64,000 bases of DNA from an uncultured Collinsella sp. (lineage in GTDB: Bacteria; Actinomycetota; Coriobacteriia; Coriobacteriales; Coriobacteriaceae). Location of the stretch: positions 1 to 64,000 of the forward strand of contig CAJJZP010000006.1 in assembly GCA_905197665.1 (NCBI GenBank), written 5' to 3'. The notes under the pieces are model-generated. The model ran no database searches. It was not told the origin of the DNA and saw only the letters and a list, made by a program, of their open reading frames with translations. Of this stretch, positions 1-7,971 are shown one piece after another (within the stretch, counting starts at the first letter, position 1; the number at the start of each line of letters is the position of its first letter). A program made the position numbers and the translations under genes.

Positions 1-15
1 GAGTTCCGCACGAGC

Positions 16-40
16 CGGAGAGCACTTAATGTGCTCTCCG
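16..40. repeat. Perfect 10-bp inverted repeat beyond pnp
   Basis: Ten-base arms at 16-25 and 31-40 are perfect reverse complements around a five-base TTAAT loop. No T-run follows on either side, so it is not a textbook Rho-independent terminator. It lies past the pnp terminator and may belong to whatever gene lies outside the window. Confidence 0.5.
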
Positions 41-92
41 TGCGAGCAGGACTGTAGAGCAGGAAACTTTACCCGCGGACCCCGCCGGGAAT

Positions 93-126
93 AGCAAAAG
101 GGCGACCCCTGTCCGGAGTCGCCCTT
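93..126 (-). terminator. Terminator of pnp
   Basis: On the minus strand an AAGGGCGAC / GTCGCCCTT stem is followed directly by TTTT. It sits 24 bases past the pnp stop codon and is a canonical intrinsic terminator for the rpsO-pnp unit. Confidence 0.85.
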
Positions 127-149
127 GCGGCGCTGCTTATGTGCTGCTG

Positions 150-2396
150 TTACTCGGCGTCGTGGTGGCGGCGGGGCTTGCGGCCTCCGTTGTCGCCGGG
201 ACGGCGCGGACGGTCGCTGCGCTCGGAGCGCTCGCGGCGCGGACGCTCACGACGCTGGAAGTGCTCGCCGTCGCCCTCGGAGGCACCCTCGGCACGAGCC
301 GGGGCCTCGGGCTTGTCGAGACGATCGAGCGAGATCTTGCCGCGATCGTCGACCTCGATGACGACGACCTTGACCTCGTCGCCCACGTTGAGGACGTCCT
401 CGACCTTCTCCACACGACCCTTGGCGACGCGGGAGATGTGCAGCAGGCCGTCCTTACCGGGCAGCAGGTTCACGAAGGCACCGAACGGCTGGATGGAGAC
501 AACACGACCGGCGTACTCCTCGCCCGGCTCGGGAACCTTGATAATGAGCTTGATGCGCTCGACGGCCTGATCGACGGATTCGCCGGTGCCGCCGACAAAG
601 ACGGTGCCGTCCTCCTGGATGTCGACCGAAGCGCCGGTCTCGTCCTGGATGCCGCGGATGACCTTGCCGCCAGAACCGATGACGTCACGGATCTTATCGG
701 TCGGAACCTGGATGGAGACGATGCGCGGAGCGGTGCTGCGCGTGGTATGACGCGGCTCGGGGATCACATCGAGCATCTTCTGCAGGATGAAGGCGCGACC
801 CTCCTTGGCCTGCTGCAGGGCGCGGGCCAGGATGTCGAAGGTAAGACCGGTGGCCTTGTTGTCCATCTGCAGGGCGGTGATGCCCTCGGTGGTGCCGGTG
901 ACCTTAAAGTCCATGTCGCCCAGGAAGTCCTCGAGACCCTGGATGTCGGACAGGACCACGGTCTTGCCCTCCTCCTGGATCAGACCCATGGCGATACCGG
1001 AGACGGGGCGCTTAATGGGCACGCCGCCGTCCATAAGGGCGAGCGTGGAGCCGCAGGTCGAAGCCATCGAAGAGGAGCCGTTGGACTCCATGACCTCGGA
1101 GACCACACGGATAGCGTAGGGGAACTCGTTCTCGTCGGGGAGCACCGGAAGCAGGGCGCGCTCGGCAAGGTTGCCGTGACCGATCTCGCGGCGCTTGGGG
1201 CTGCCCATGCGGCCGGTCTCGCCGGTGCAAAACGGCGGGAAGTTGTAGTGGTGCATATAGCGCTTGCCCTCGGTGGGCTCGATGGTATCCAGACGCTGGC
1301 CCTCGTTAAGCATGCCGAGCGACAGGACGGAGAGCACCTGAGTCTGGCCACGCTGGAACAGGCCGGAGCCGTGAACGAGCGGCAGGTAGTTGTCCTTCAC
1401 CATGATGGGACGGATCTCGTCGGCGGCACGGCCGTCGACACGCTCGCCGGTCTCGACGACCATGGTGCGCATGGCCTTCTTCTCGAGCTTCTTAAGCGCC
1501 ACGGGGATCTCGCGCTCCCAGGCGGCCTGCTCCTCGTCGGTGAACTCAGCGCGGATGGACTCCTTCAGAGCCTCGACCTTGCCGATGCGGGAAAGCTTGT
1601 CGGCGTCGCGCAGGGCAGCGGCCATCTCGTCGTAGTGGGCGAAGATGCGCTCCTGAACCTCCTCAACGGGCTGGTCGAGCGGGTACTCCTTCTTGACGAT
1701 GGCGCCGTTGACCTGCTCCCACTCGGCGACGAACTCGTCTTGGGCCTGGCAGAAGGCAGCGAGGGCCTCCTGGCCAAACTTCATGGCGGCGAGCATGTCG
1801 TCCTCGGAGATCTCCTCGGCGCCGGCCTCGACCATCGAGATGAAGTCGGCAGAGCCACCCAGCTCCAGGTCCAGGTCGGAGTTCTCGCGCTCCTCATAGG
1901 TGGGGTTGACGATAAACTCGCCGGTCTCCACGTTACGGCCGATGCGCACGCAGGCAAGCGGGCCCTCGAAGGGCACGCCGCCGAGCGTCATGGCCAGCGA
2001 AGCGCCCATGACGTTGATGACGTCGAAGGGGTTAACCTGGTCGGCGACGAGCGAGGTGGCGACGATGTGCACCTCGTTGCGGAAGCCGTCCGGGAAGCTC
2101 GGGCGGATCGGGCGGTCGATCATACGAGCCGTGAGCGTGGCCTTCTCGCTGGGACGGCCCTCACGCTTGAGGTAGCCGCCCGGGATGCGGCCGGCGGCGT
2201 ACATCTTCTCGTTGAAGTCGACGGTCAGCGGGAAGAAGTCGTAATTCTTGCGCTCCTTGGAGACGACCACGGTGTCGAGCATCGTGGTGTCGCCCTGCTT
2301 GACCAGACAAGCGCCGGTGGCCTGTTTGGCAAGCTCACCGGACTCAAAGGTGTAGGTCTTGCCGTACAGCTCAAAGGTCTTGGATACGAGTGTCAT
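150..2396 (-). CDS. pnp: Polyribonucleotide nucleotidyltransferase (PNPase)
   Basis: PNPase degrades RNA 3' to 5' with phosphate, releasing nucleoside diphosphates, and also adds heteropolymeric tails; it acts in the cytosol as a trimer. The 748-residue product has the family layout: two RNase PH-like cores (the second around residues 380-480), a KH domain with the GSGGK loop near 575 and an S1 domain at about 625-695 (DGLLHISRVA). A basic Arg-rich tail of about 40 residues follows. The ATG at 2396 has a strong AAAGGAG site. It lies downstream of rpsO, the usual partner. The 100-base leader contains two small hairpins, which could be autoregulatory as in enterobacteria, but that is inference. 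Confidence 0.97.
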   Translation of the reverse strand: MTLVSKTFELYGKTYTFESGELAKQATGACLVKQGDTTMLDTVVVSKERKNYDFFPLTVDFNEKMYAAGRIPGGYLKREGRPSEKATLTARMIDRPIRPSFPDGFRNEVHIVATSLVADQVNPFDVINVMGASLAMTLGGVPFEGPLACVRIGRNVETGEFIVNPTYEERENSDLDLELGGSADFISMVEAGAEEISEDDMLAAMKFGQEALAAFCQAQDEFVAEWEQVNGAIVKKEYPLDQPVEEVQERIFAHYDEMAAALRDADKLSRIGKVEALKESIRAEFTDEEQAAWEREIPVALKKLEKKAMRTMVVETGERVDGRAADEIRPIMVKDNYLPLVHGSGLFQRGQTQVLSVLSLGMLNEGQRLDTIEPTEGKRYMHHYNFPPFCTGETGRMGSPKRREIGHGNLAERALLPVLPDENEFPYAIRVVSEVMESNGSSSMASTCGSTLALMDGGVPIKRPVSGIAMGLIQEEGKTVVLSDIQGLEDFLGDMDFKVTGTTEGITALQMDNKATGLTFDILARALQQAKEGRAFILQKMLDVIPEPRHTTRSTAPRIVSIQVPTDKIRDVIGSGGKVIRGIQDETGASVDIQEDGTVFVGGTGESVDQAVERIKLIIKVPEPGEEYAGRVVSIQPFGAFVNLLPGKDGLLHISRVAKGRVEKVEDVLNVGDEVKVVVIEVDDRGKISLDRLDKPEAPARAEGASEGDGEHFQRRERPRRERSERSDRPRRPGDNGGRKPRRHHDAE

Positions 2397-2464
2397 TGTT
2401 CTCCTTTACCCCACAGGCCCCTTGCCTGCGGGCTTCTCATGTGACGCGGGCCCCCTGCCCCCGC

Positions 2465-2480
2465 CACGCTTCAGAGCGTG
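2465..2480. repeat. Small hairpin in the pnp leader
   Basis: CACGCT and AGCGTG arms around a TCAG loop lie between the rpsO terminator and the pnp start. E. coli PNPase autoregulates through a leader hairpin cleaved by RNase III; whether this stem has such a role is unknown. Confidence 0.35.
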
Positions 2481-2498
2481 ATTGTTCACGCCCTTGCA

Positions 2499-2531
2499 CA
2501 AAAAGAGCGCCCCGCTGCGCAGGACGCTCTT
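2499..2531 (-). terminator. Terminator of rpsO (probably leaky)
   Basis: On the minus strand AAGAGCG pairs with CGCTCTT across a GC-rich loop and is followed by TTTTT. It separates rpsO from pnp. I see no clear promoter for pnp after it, so some readthrough into pnp is likely. Confidence 0.8.
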
Positions 2532-2547
2532 AGCATGTACAAATCCG

Positions 2548-2826
2548 TTACTGGATGTTGTCGCGGATGCCCAGAGCCTTAATGAGCTCACGGTACTCGA
2601 CGATGTCGTTCTTCTTGATGTAGGAGAGAAGACGACGGCGGCGGCCAACGAGCATGAGCAGGCCACGACGGGTGTGGAAGTCCTTCTGGTGGGACTTCAT
2701 GTGCTCGGTCAGCTCCTTGATGCGCTCGGACAGGATGGCGACCTGAACCTTGGGGTTACCGGTATCGACCGGGGAGTTACCGAACTGGGCGGTCAGCTCC
2801 GCCTTGCGCTCTTTGGAAACAGTCAT
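2548..2826 (-). CDS. rpsO: 30S ribosomal protein S15
   Basis: S15 binds the central domain of 16S rRNA and helps nucleate the 30S platform. The 92-residue product matches the family across its length: a TGxPxVQVAILSERI-type helix, HKKDFHTRRGL-like segment (HQKDFHTRRGL here), and the GRRRRLLxYI helix. The frame stays open upstream, but the ATG at 2826 is preceded by AAAGGTG at good spacing and the family starts there, so the longer frame is rejected. The gene is followed by pnp, a gene order conserved in many bacteria. Confidence 0.97.
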   Translation of the reverse strand: MTVSKERKAELTAQFGNSPVDTGNPKVQVAILSERIKELTEHMKSHQKDFHTRRGLLMLVGRRRRLLSYIKKNDIVEYRELIKALGIRDNIQ

Positions 2827-2964
2827 TGTTTCACCTTTCGTTTCGCATCGCCCGTGGGCGACTCTATTCGCCTCGGACTGGGAAGCCGCCGGTGGAGCGA
2901 ACATCCAAGGTCGAGGTACCAACAGGTCGGTATGTTACCACAAGCGGCGCGCGTCTGCGCATCA
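2827..2964 (-). promoter_or_regulatory. rpsO leader region
   Basis: About 138 bases separate recO from rpsO. A possible -10 (TAACAT with an upstream TG) reads on the minus strand near 2930-2936, which would give a leader of about 100 nt. S15 genes are often autoregulated through such leaders. I could not identify a convincing S15-binding fold by eye. Confidence 0.3.
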
Positions 2965-3714
2965 TCACCGACCCAACATGAATTCCATCGCACGGAGTCG
3001 CTGATCGGTGTGCGTGGCGGCCCAAACATGCGAAAGCCCCAGCATAAACGCAGCCGTATGCGGATCGATCTGCTCATCCATAAGGGCATCGAAGGTCATG
3101 GACATCAGGGCGCGCAGCCATGCGACCTCGCCGACCGATACCAACTCGGCACCGGGCACGCTCGAGGCGCACGACCCGCACAGAAGCCCGCCGGCTTGGG
3201 CCGAGAAATGCGAGAGCATGGGATCGCCGCACGAGACGCATGCCGAGAAATCGGGGCGGTAACCAACGTGCGACAGAAGTTTAAAGACAAAGGCCGCCAC
3301 GAGCAGGTCCATATGTGCCGAGTCGAGCCCGCAGCCGACAAGTGTGAGCGCCCGCTGCGTGATGGCAAAGGTAAATGGATCCTCGGCATCCTCAAACGAG
3401 CACACGCGCGCAACCTCGGCAATCGCGCTGGCGGCACAGGTCGTCTCGAAGTCAGGAGCAGCACCGAGCGGCGCCTCCATAAGCTCCGCCTGAGAAACCA
3501 CGTCGAGCGAGCGACCATGCGCCAACAGCATATCAACGGTGCAGAAGAGCTCGCAGCGGGCCGCAAGGCGACCGCCAGGCTTACGTGCGCCCTTGGCCAC
3601 GGCACGCACCTGCCGCCCCCGTTCGTCGAGCATCGTCAAGATCAGGTCGGTTTCCTTGAGCTTGGTCTTGTCGAGGACGAGCACCTTTGTGCGATATGTG
3701 CGAGAGCCTGCCAT
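2965..3714 (-). CDS. recO: DNA repair protein RecO
   Basis: RecO works with RecR (and RecF) to load RecA onto SSB-coated single-stranded DNA during gap repair. The 249-residue protein begins with the family's OB-fold N-terminus (RTKVLVLDKTKLKETDLI, GARKPGGRL). It carries two Cys pairs (CxxC near 159-162 and 178-181) typical of zinc-binding RecO proteins. It starts 12 bases after era ends, so the two are almost certainly co-transcribed, as in many Gram-positive genomes. RecO here probably also serves the transformation pathway implied by comEA, comEC and dprA elsewhere in the window (inference). Confidence 0.93.
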   Translation of the reverse strand: MAGSRTYRTKVLVLDKTKLKETDLILTMLDERGRQVRAVAKGARKPGGRLAARCELFCTVDMLLAHGRSLDVVSQAELMEAPLGAAPDFETTCAASAIAEVARVCSFEDAEDPFTFAITQRALTLVGCGLDSAHMDLLVAAFVFKLLSHVGYRPDFSACVSCGDPMLSHFSAQAGGLLCGSCASSVPGAELVSVGEVAWLRALMSMTFDALMDEQIDPHTAAFMLGLSHVWAATHTDQRLRAMEFMLGR

Positions 3715-3726
3715 GAACGCCGAGGC

Positions 3727-4797
3727 TTAATCTTCGGCGTTATAGCCAAAGCGGCGGATCTGCGCCTCGTCATCGCGCCAGCCGGCCTTGACCTTCACGT
3801 CGAGCTCCAAAAAGACCTGCGTGCCAAAGATACGCTCAAGATCGCGACGGGCATCGATGCCGATATGCTTGATCATCTCGCCGCCCTTGCCGATGATGAT
3901 GCCCTTCTGTCCCTCGCGCTCGACGTAAATCGTGGCGTGCACGCGCAGGACCTTCTTAGTCTGCTCGAGCGCGTCACAGATGACGCCCACGGAGTGAGGG
4001 ATCTCGTCGCGGGTGCGACGCAGAACCTTCTCGCGTACAAACTCGGCCACGAGGGTCTCGTCGGACGCGTCGGTGCCCATGTCCTCGGGGAACCAGCGCG
4101 GGCCCTCGGGCAAAAAGTGAGCAACGGTCTCAATAAACGCATCGACGTTGAAGTTCTTGACCGACGACGTCACGATCTCATCGTCGTATTCCATAAGCTC
4201 GTGAGCGGCCTTGAGCTGTTCCATAACCTGGGCGGGATCGGCCTCGTCGGCCTTCGTGAGCACCAGGACCTTTTTGGAACGGGCGCTCTTGACGCGCTCG
4301 GCAACCCAGGCATCTCCCCTGCCGATGGGTTTGGTGGCGTCGATCAGAAACGCGACGACATCGACATCATTCAGTTCGAACAACGCACTCTTGTTGAGCT
4401 CGGAGCCCAGGCCGTCCTTGGGCTTGTGGATGCCCGGCGTGTCAACGAAGACCAGCTGGTAACCGGGGCGGTTGACCACGGCGCGCATGCGGCGGCGGGT
4501 CGTCTGGGCCACCGGAGAGGTGATGGCGACCTTCTTGCCATAACAGGCGTTGAGCAGCGTGGACTTGCCGGCGTTGGGGCGACCGACCAGGGCCACGAAG
4601 CCGCTGCGGAAACCGGGTTCCAAGTCGCCAAAGCCCGCGAGGCTCTCATCCTCGTCGCACAGGGCATCGAGTTCCTCGTCGCTCATACCCTCAAACGGAT
4701 CGAACTCCTCGACCTCGTCAAACGAATCGGCACCTTCAGCCTCGTCCAGGACCTCGTCATCCAAAACTCCATCGGTAGGCTGCATATTGTCGGACAT
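3727..4797 (-). CDS. era: GTPase Era with acidic N-terminal extension
   Basis: Era is an essential GTPase that binds the 3' end of 16S rRNA and checks late 30S assembly. The G1 loop (GRPNAGKST) lies near residues 72-79, followed by the switch region, DTPG and the TKADEADP stretch that matches NKxD poorly but sits at the G4 position. The C-terminal KH domain contains GKGGEMIKHIG near 304. At 356 residues it is about 55-60 longer than usual. The extra length is a strongly acidic leader rich in Asp and Glu. The ATG at 4797 has AAAGGG upstream. Neighbours dgkA, ybeY and phoH form a widely conserved block. Confidence 0.95.
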   Translation of the reverse strand: MSDNMQPTDGVLDDEVLDEAEGADSFDEVEEFDPFEGMSDEELDALCDEDESLAGFGDLEPGFRSGFVALVGRPNAGKSTLLNACYGKKVAITSPVAQTTRRRMRAVVNRPGYQLVFVDTPGIHKPKDGLGSELNKSALFELNDVDVVAFLIDATKPIGRGDAWVAERVKSARSKKVLVLTKADEADPAQVMEQLKAAHELMEYDDEIVTSSVKNFNVDAFIETVAHFLPEGPRWFPEDMGTDASDETLVAEFVREKVLRRTRDEIPHSVGVICDALEQTKKVLRVHATIYVEREGQKGIIIGKGGEMIKHIGIDARRDLERIFGTQVFLELDVKVKAGWRDDEAQIRRFGYNAED

Positions 4798-4809
4798 GTG
4801 AATCCCTTT

Positions 4810-5187
4810 CTAAATAAAGTCGAGCGCGTGGGCAAAGACAAGCAAGCCAACGATCGCGGCGGTAATGGAAAGAACGTATACAGAGGCAGCGGCGATATCC
4901 TTCGCGCGCTTGGCCAGCGGATGCAGCTCCTGGGTCGCCAGGTCGACAATCGCCTCCATGGCGGTATTGCACAACTCGCCGTGAATCACCAGGCCGCAGC
5001 AGATGATGACCGTAGCCCACTCGGCAATATCGAGCCCCACGATGCAGCCGGCAATGACGGTGCACACGCCCGCCACGAGCATGACCTTGATATTGCGCTC
5101 GGTCTTGACAGCGGTGACGAAGCCCTCCATGGCGTATGAGAACGACTTTAAAAAGGACGGATGGTCCTTGTTCGATCCGGGAATCAT
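4810..5187 (-). CDS. dgkA: Diacylglycerol/undecaprenol kinase family membrane protein
   Basis: This family phosphorylates diacylglycerol or, in Gram-positives, undecaprenol, to recycle lipid carriers at the inner membrane. The 125-residue protein has three hydrophobic segments (about 33-50, 55-70, 102-124) and the signature ELCNTAMEAIVD, with E71, N74 and E78 at the expected catalytic positions. Undecaprenol is the more likely substrate because uppS is in the same genome and Gram-positive members have that specificity; this is inference. The start ATG follows TAGGAG. The gene sits between ybeY and era, as in Firmicutes. Confidence 0.88.
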   Translation of the reverse strand: MIPGSNKDHPSFLKSFSYAMEGFVTAVKTERNIKVMLVAGVCTVIAGCIVGLDIAEWATVIICCGLVIHGELCNTAMEAIVDLATQELHPLAKRAKDIAAASVYVLSITAAIVGLLVFAHALDFI

Positions 5188-5196
5188 AGACGGCTC

Positions 5197-5706
5197 CTAG
5201 TCGTGGGTATGATTGGTTATGGGGCCGACGTGGACGAGCTTGGGGTCCTCGCCGCGCTCAAGCGCCAGGTCGCGCAGGATGGCATCCTCGCGTGCCTCCA
5301 TGACCTCGGCCTCATCGTCCTCGATGTGGTCGTAACCCAGCAGGTGCAGCATTCCGTGCACGAGCATCAGTCGGCACTCATCGGCGGGGCTGTTGCCAAA
5401 GCCGGGGGCCTGACGGGCAATAACCTGCGGAGCCAGGATAATATCGCCGAGCTCGAGCGTCTCGTCGGCGGGAATGTCCTCGTCAAAGGCCGAGTCGCAT
5501 TCAAACGAGAGCACGTCGGTCGTGCGATCGATGCCGCGCCACTCAAGGTTGAGCTCGTGCATCTCATCCTCATCGACATACGAAAGGGAAATCTCGACCT
5601 CACGCTCAACACCCACGGCGGCAAGCACAACTGAGCAGATGTGCTCCACCTCCTGAGCATCGAGCAGCGTATCGAGCTCGGCATCGTTGCTGATCAATAC
5701 ACTCAA
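5197..5706 (-). CDS. ybeY: Endoribonuclease YbeY (rRNA maturation factor)
   Basis: YbeY is a single-strand-specific metallo-endoribonuclease involved in 16S rRNA 3' maturation and ribosome quality control. The zinc motif HGMLHLLGYDH is intact, giving H117, H121 and H127. The product is 169 residues, normal for the family. The start is a TTG at 5706 that overlaps the phoH stop (TTGA) and has AAAGGAG seven bases upstream. Translational coupling to phoH is likely. The phoH-ybeY-dgkA-era order is conserved in many Gram-positives. Confidence 0.95.
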   Translation of the reverse strand: MSVLISNDAELDTLLDAQEVEHICSVVLAAVGVEREVEISLSYVDEDEMHELNLEWRGIDRTTDVLSFECDSAFDEDIPADETLELGDIILAPQVIARQAPGFGNSPADECRLMLVHGMLHLLGYDHIEDDEAEVMEAREDAILRDLALERGEDPKLVHVGPITNHTHD

Positions 5707-6689
5707 CGGGACTCCTTTCGATCGTGTGCGCGCCGCTCGCGCGCATCGTCGTATGCATCATAGGCCTCAACGATACGGCCCACCAGGGCATGGCGCACCA
5801 CATCGGCGCGCTCCAGGTGAGAAAACGCCACATCGTCGACGCGACCCAAAATCCTTTCGACATCGGCAAGACCGCCGCGACGACCCACCAGGTCACGCTG
5901 GCTCAGGTCGCCGGTAATCACGAACTTGGAATTAAAACCCAAACGCGTCAGGAACATCTTCATCTGCTCGGGCGTCGTGTTTTGTGCCTCATCGAGCACC
6001 ACAAAGGCATCGCTCAGCGTTCGACCGCGCATGTAGGCGAGCGGGGCAATCTCGATCACGCCGCGCTCCATAAGCTCATCGGTGCGTTCGCGATCCATCA
6101 TGTCAAAGAGGGCATCATAGAGCGGGCGCATATACGGGTCGATCTTTTCCTCGAGGGTGCCGGGCAAAAAGCCCAGGTTCTCCCCCGCCTCGACAACCGG
6201 GCGCGTCAGGATCAGGCGGCCTACCTCATGGCGCTTGAGCGCGGCGACGGCGAGCGCCATGGCCAGATAGGTTTTACCGGTACCGGCGGGACCGAGGCCA
6301 AACGTGATGGTAGAAGAGCGGATGGCATCAACATAGCGTTTTTGGCCGAGCGTCTTGGGACGAATAACGCGGCCGCGATACGACAGCAGCACGTCATCGC
6401 GCAGCGACGAGGCATCATGCTCTCCATCGCGCAGGACAGCCAAGCAACGCGAGACATCGTCGGCAGACAGCGTGCGCCCGGCAGCAGCCTCACGAAAGGC
6501 ATGTTCGAAAAAACGCGCGACCAGCTCGACCTCGTCCGAATCGCCGCTCACGGCAACGCTGTCACCGCGGGCAACCACATGGGCGTGCACCAAGTTCTCG
6601 AGTGCACGAAGGACGCCGTCGCCGGCGCCCAAAACGCGCGAGGGGTCGATACCCTCGGGAACGGTAAGTCTAATCTTCGAGGCTTCCAT
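5703..6689 (-). CDS. phoH: PhoH-like ATPase
   Basis: PhoH proteins are P-loop ATPases, some linked to RNA helicase activity; the precise role next to ybeY is probably RNA processing. Walker A (GPAGTGKT) lies near residue 135 and Walker B (VVLDEAQN) near 233. An N-terminal region of about 100 residues resembles the KH-like part of PhoL. The frame is open further upstream, but the ATG at 6689 is preceded by GGGAGG and begins the conserved sequence, giving 328 residues. It overlaps the end of mtaB by 20 bases, so translation is probably coupled. Confidence 0.93.
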   Translation of the reverse strand: MEASKIRLTVPEGIDPSRVLGAGDGVLRALENLVHAHVVARGDSVAVSGDSDEVELVARFFEHAFREAAAGRTLSADDVSRCLAVLRDGEHDASSLRDDVLLSYRGRVIRPKTLGQKRYVDAIRSSTITFGLGPAGTGKTYLAMALAVAALKRHEVGRLILTRPVVEAGENLGFLPGTLEEKIDPYMRPLYDALFDMMDRERTDELMERGVIEIAPLAYMRGRTLSDAFVVLDEAQNTTPEQMKMFLTRLGFNSKFVITGDLSQRDLVGRRGGLADVERILGRVDDVAFSHLERADVVRHALVGRIVEAYDAYDDARERRAHDRKESR

Positions 6690-7962
6690 GAACCTCCCTG
6701 CGTGCATGGACCAAGCCGGAATCATCGACTCCGATGATAGCAACATCGAGCAGGCACGGGGCTGTGAGTCCACAGGTATCATCAAGACGGGCATGATGGA
6801 ACGAGCCGAGCGTCAAATTGTCACCGTACTCAAGCACGGCGCGCTCGACGGTACCCACGCGACGGCGGGCATCGGCAACCGCGAGCTCCTGAGCCGCCGC
6901 GCGCATGCGACGGCTGCGCTCGGCCATAACCTCGGGCGGCACCTGATCAGGCATATCGGCGGCAAGGGTACCGGGGCGCTTGCTATAGCGGAACACGTGC
7001 ATGCGCGAAAAGCCCACGCGACGGCACAGGGCCAGCGACTCCTCGAACTCCTCGTCCGTCTCGCCAGGAAAACCGACGATAACGTCGCACGAAAGTGCAG
7101 CCTGTGGCAGGTTAGCGCGAATCATGCGCACCGTGTCCTCGAAGGCCTCGGCACTATAGGGACGGCCCATGCGATGCAGCGTCGCCGTGCAGCCAGACTG
7201 CACGGGCAGGTGCAAAAACGGCGCGATACGCTTCGGATAGCGAGCCATCACCTTGAGCAAGCGCTCGGAAATATCCATGGGCTCCACCGAGGAGATGCGC
7301 ACATGGGCGATCTCGGTGCGCTCCATGATGGCCTGGAGCAGCTCATCGATCTCGACATGTTCGTCGGTCGCGCTCTTGCCGTCATAGGCACCCAGATTCA
7401 CGCCGGTCAGCACGACCTCGGGCACGCCGGCCTCCTGGGCTTCACGCACCTGTTCGAGCACGGACTCGACGGGCACGGAACGCTCGGGGCCGCGAGCCTT
7501 CCACACGATGCAATAGGTGCAGCGGTGGTTGCAGCCGTCCTGGATCTTCACGCCCAACCGCGAACGGCCGAGCGCATCGACCACGTCGCCATCGCTGCAG
7601 GCGGGCACGCTATCGGATTCGACACCCAGCACCTCGCAGACGCGCTCGGCGACATCAATCTTGGACGGTTCGGCGATCACGCGATCGGAGAGCTCCAGCA
7701 GCTCCTCGGGATGCAAGTTGACGACGCAGCCGGTTACGACCACGTAAGGTTCGCCCGGATAGGCCAGGGCGTGACGAACGGCCTTACGGGTCTTGGCCTC
7801 GGCCTCCCCCGTCACGGCACAGGTATTGATAACAATCAGTTCTGCATCCTGAGGCTCCACCATTGCAAAACCCAGGCGCATAAGATCGGCAGTAATACGG
7901 TCAGACTCAACCCGGTTGACACGACAACCGAGGTTGACAACAGAGATATGAGGTGCGAGCAC
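6670..7962 (-). CDS. mtaB: tRNA t6A37 methylthiotransferase MtaB (radical SAM)
   Basis: MtaB adds a methylthio group to t6A at position 37 of tRNAs reading ANN codons. The N-terminal domain has the three cluster cysteines C13, C48 and C79. The radical SAM motif CNHRCTYC gives C144, C148 and C151. A TRAM-like C-terminal stretch follows. At 430 residues with these spacings it fits MtaB better than MiaB, which is typically longer. Start is GTG at 7962 with AAGGAGG upstream. It lies 9 bases after dnaJ. Confidence 0.9.
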   Translation of the reverse strand: MLAPHISVVNLGCRVNRVESDRITADLMRLGFAMVEPQDAELIVINTCAVTGEAEAKTRKAVRHALAYPGEPYVVVTGCVVNLHPEELLELSDRVIAEPSKIDVAERVCEVLGVESDSVPACSDGDVVDALGRSRLGVKIQDGCNHRCTYCIVWKARGPERSVPVESVLEQVREAQEAGVPEVVLTGVNLGAYDGKSATDEHVEIDELLQAIMERTEIAHVRISSVEPMDISERLLKVMARYPKRIAPFLHLPVQSGCTATLHRMGRPYSAEAFEDTVRMIRANLPQAALSCDVIVGFPGETDEEFEESLALCRRVGFSRMHVFRYSKRPGTLAADMPDQVPPEVMAERSRRMRAAAQELAVADARRRVGTVERAVLEYGDNLTLGSFHHARLDDTCGLTAPCLLDVAIIGVDDSGLVHARREVHGSLED

Positions 7963-7971
7963 ACGGCCTCC

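Noticed and set aside
141..2444. A 767-codon open frame antisense to pnp
   Set aside because: It is a by-product of GC-rich codon bias opposite a clear pnp; its translation is low-complexity and matches no family.
4068..4266. Possible loss of the Era G4 motif (TKADEAD instead of NKxD)
   Set aside because: TKxD variants occur in functional GTPases and the rest of the domain is intact, so I do not regard it as a defect.
2482..5139. A plus-strand frame of 885 codons across rpsO, recO and era
   Set aside because: It spans several confidently identified minus-strand genes and their spacers, so it is a shadow frame.
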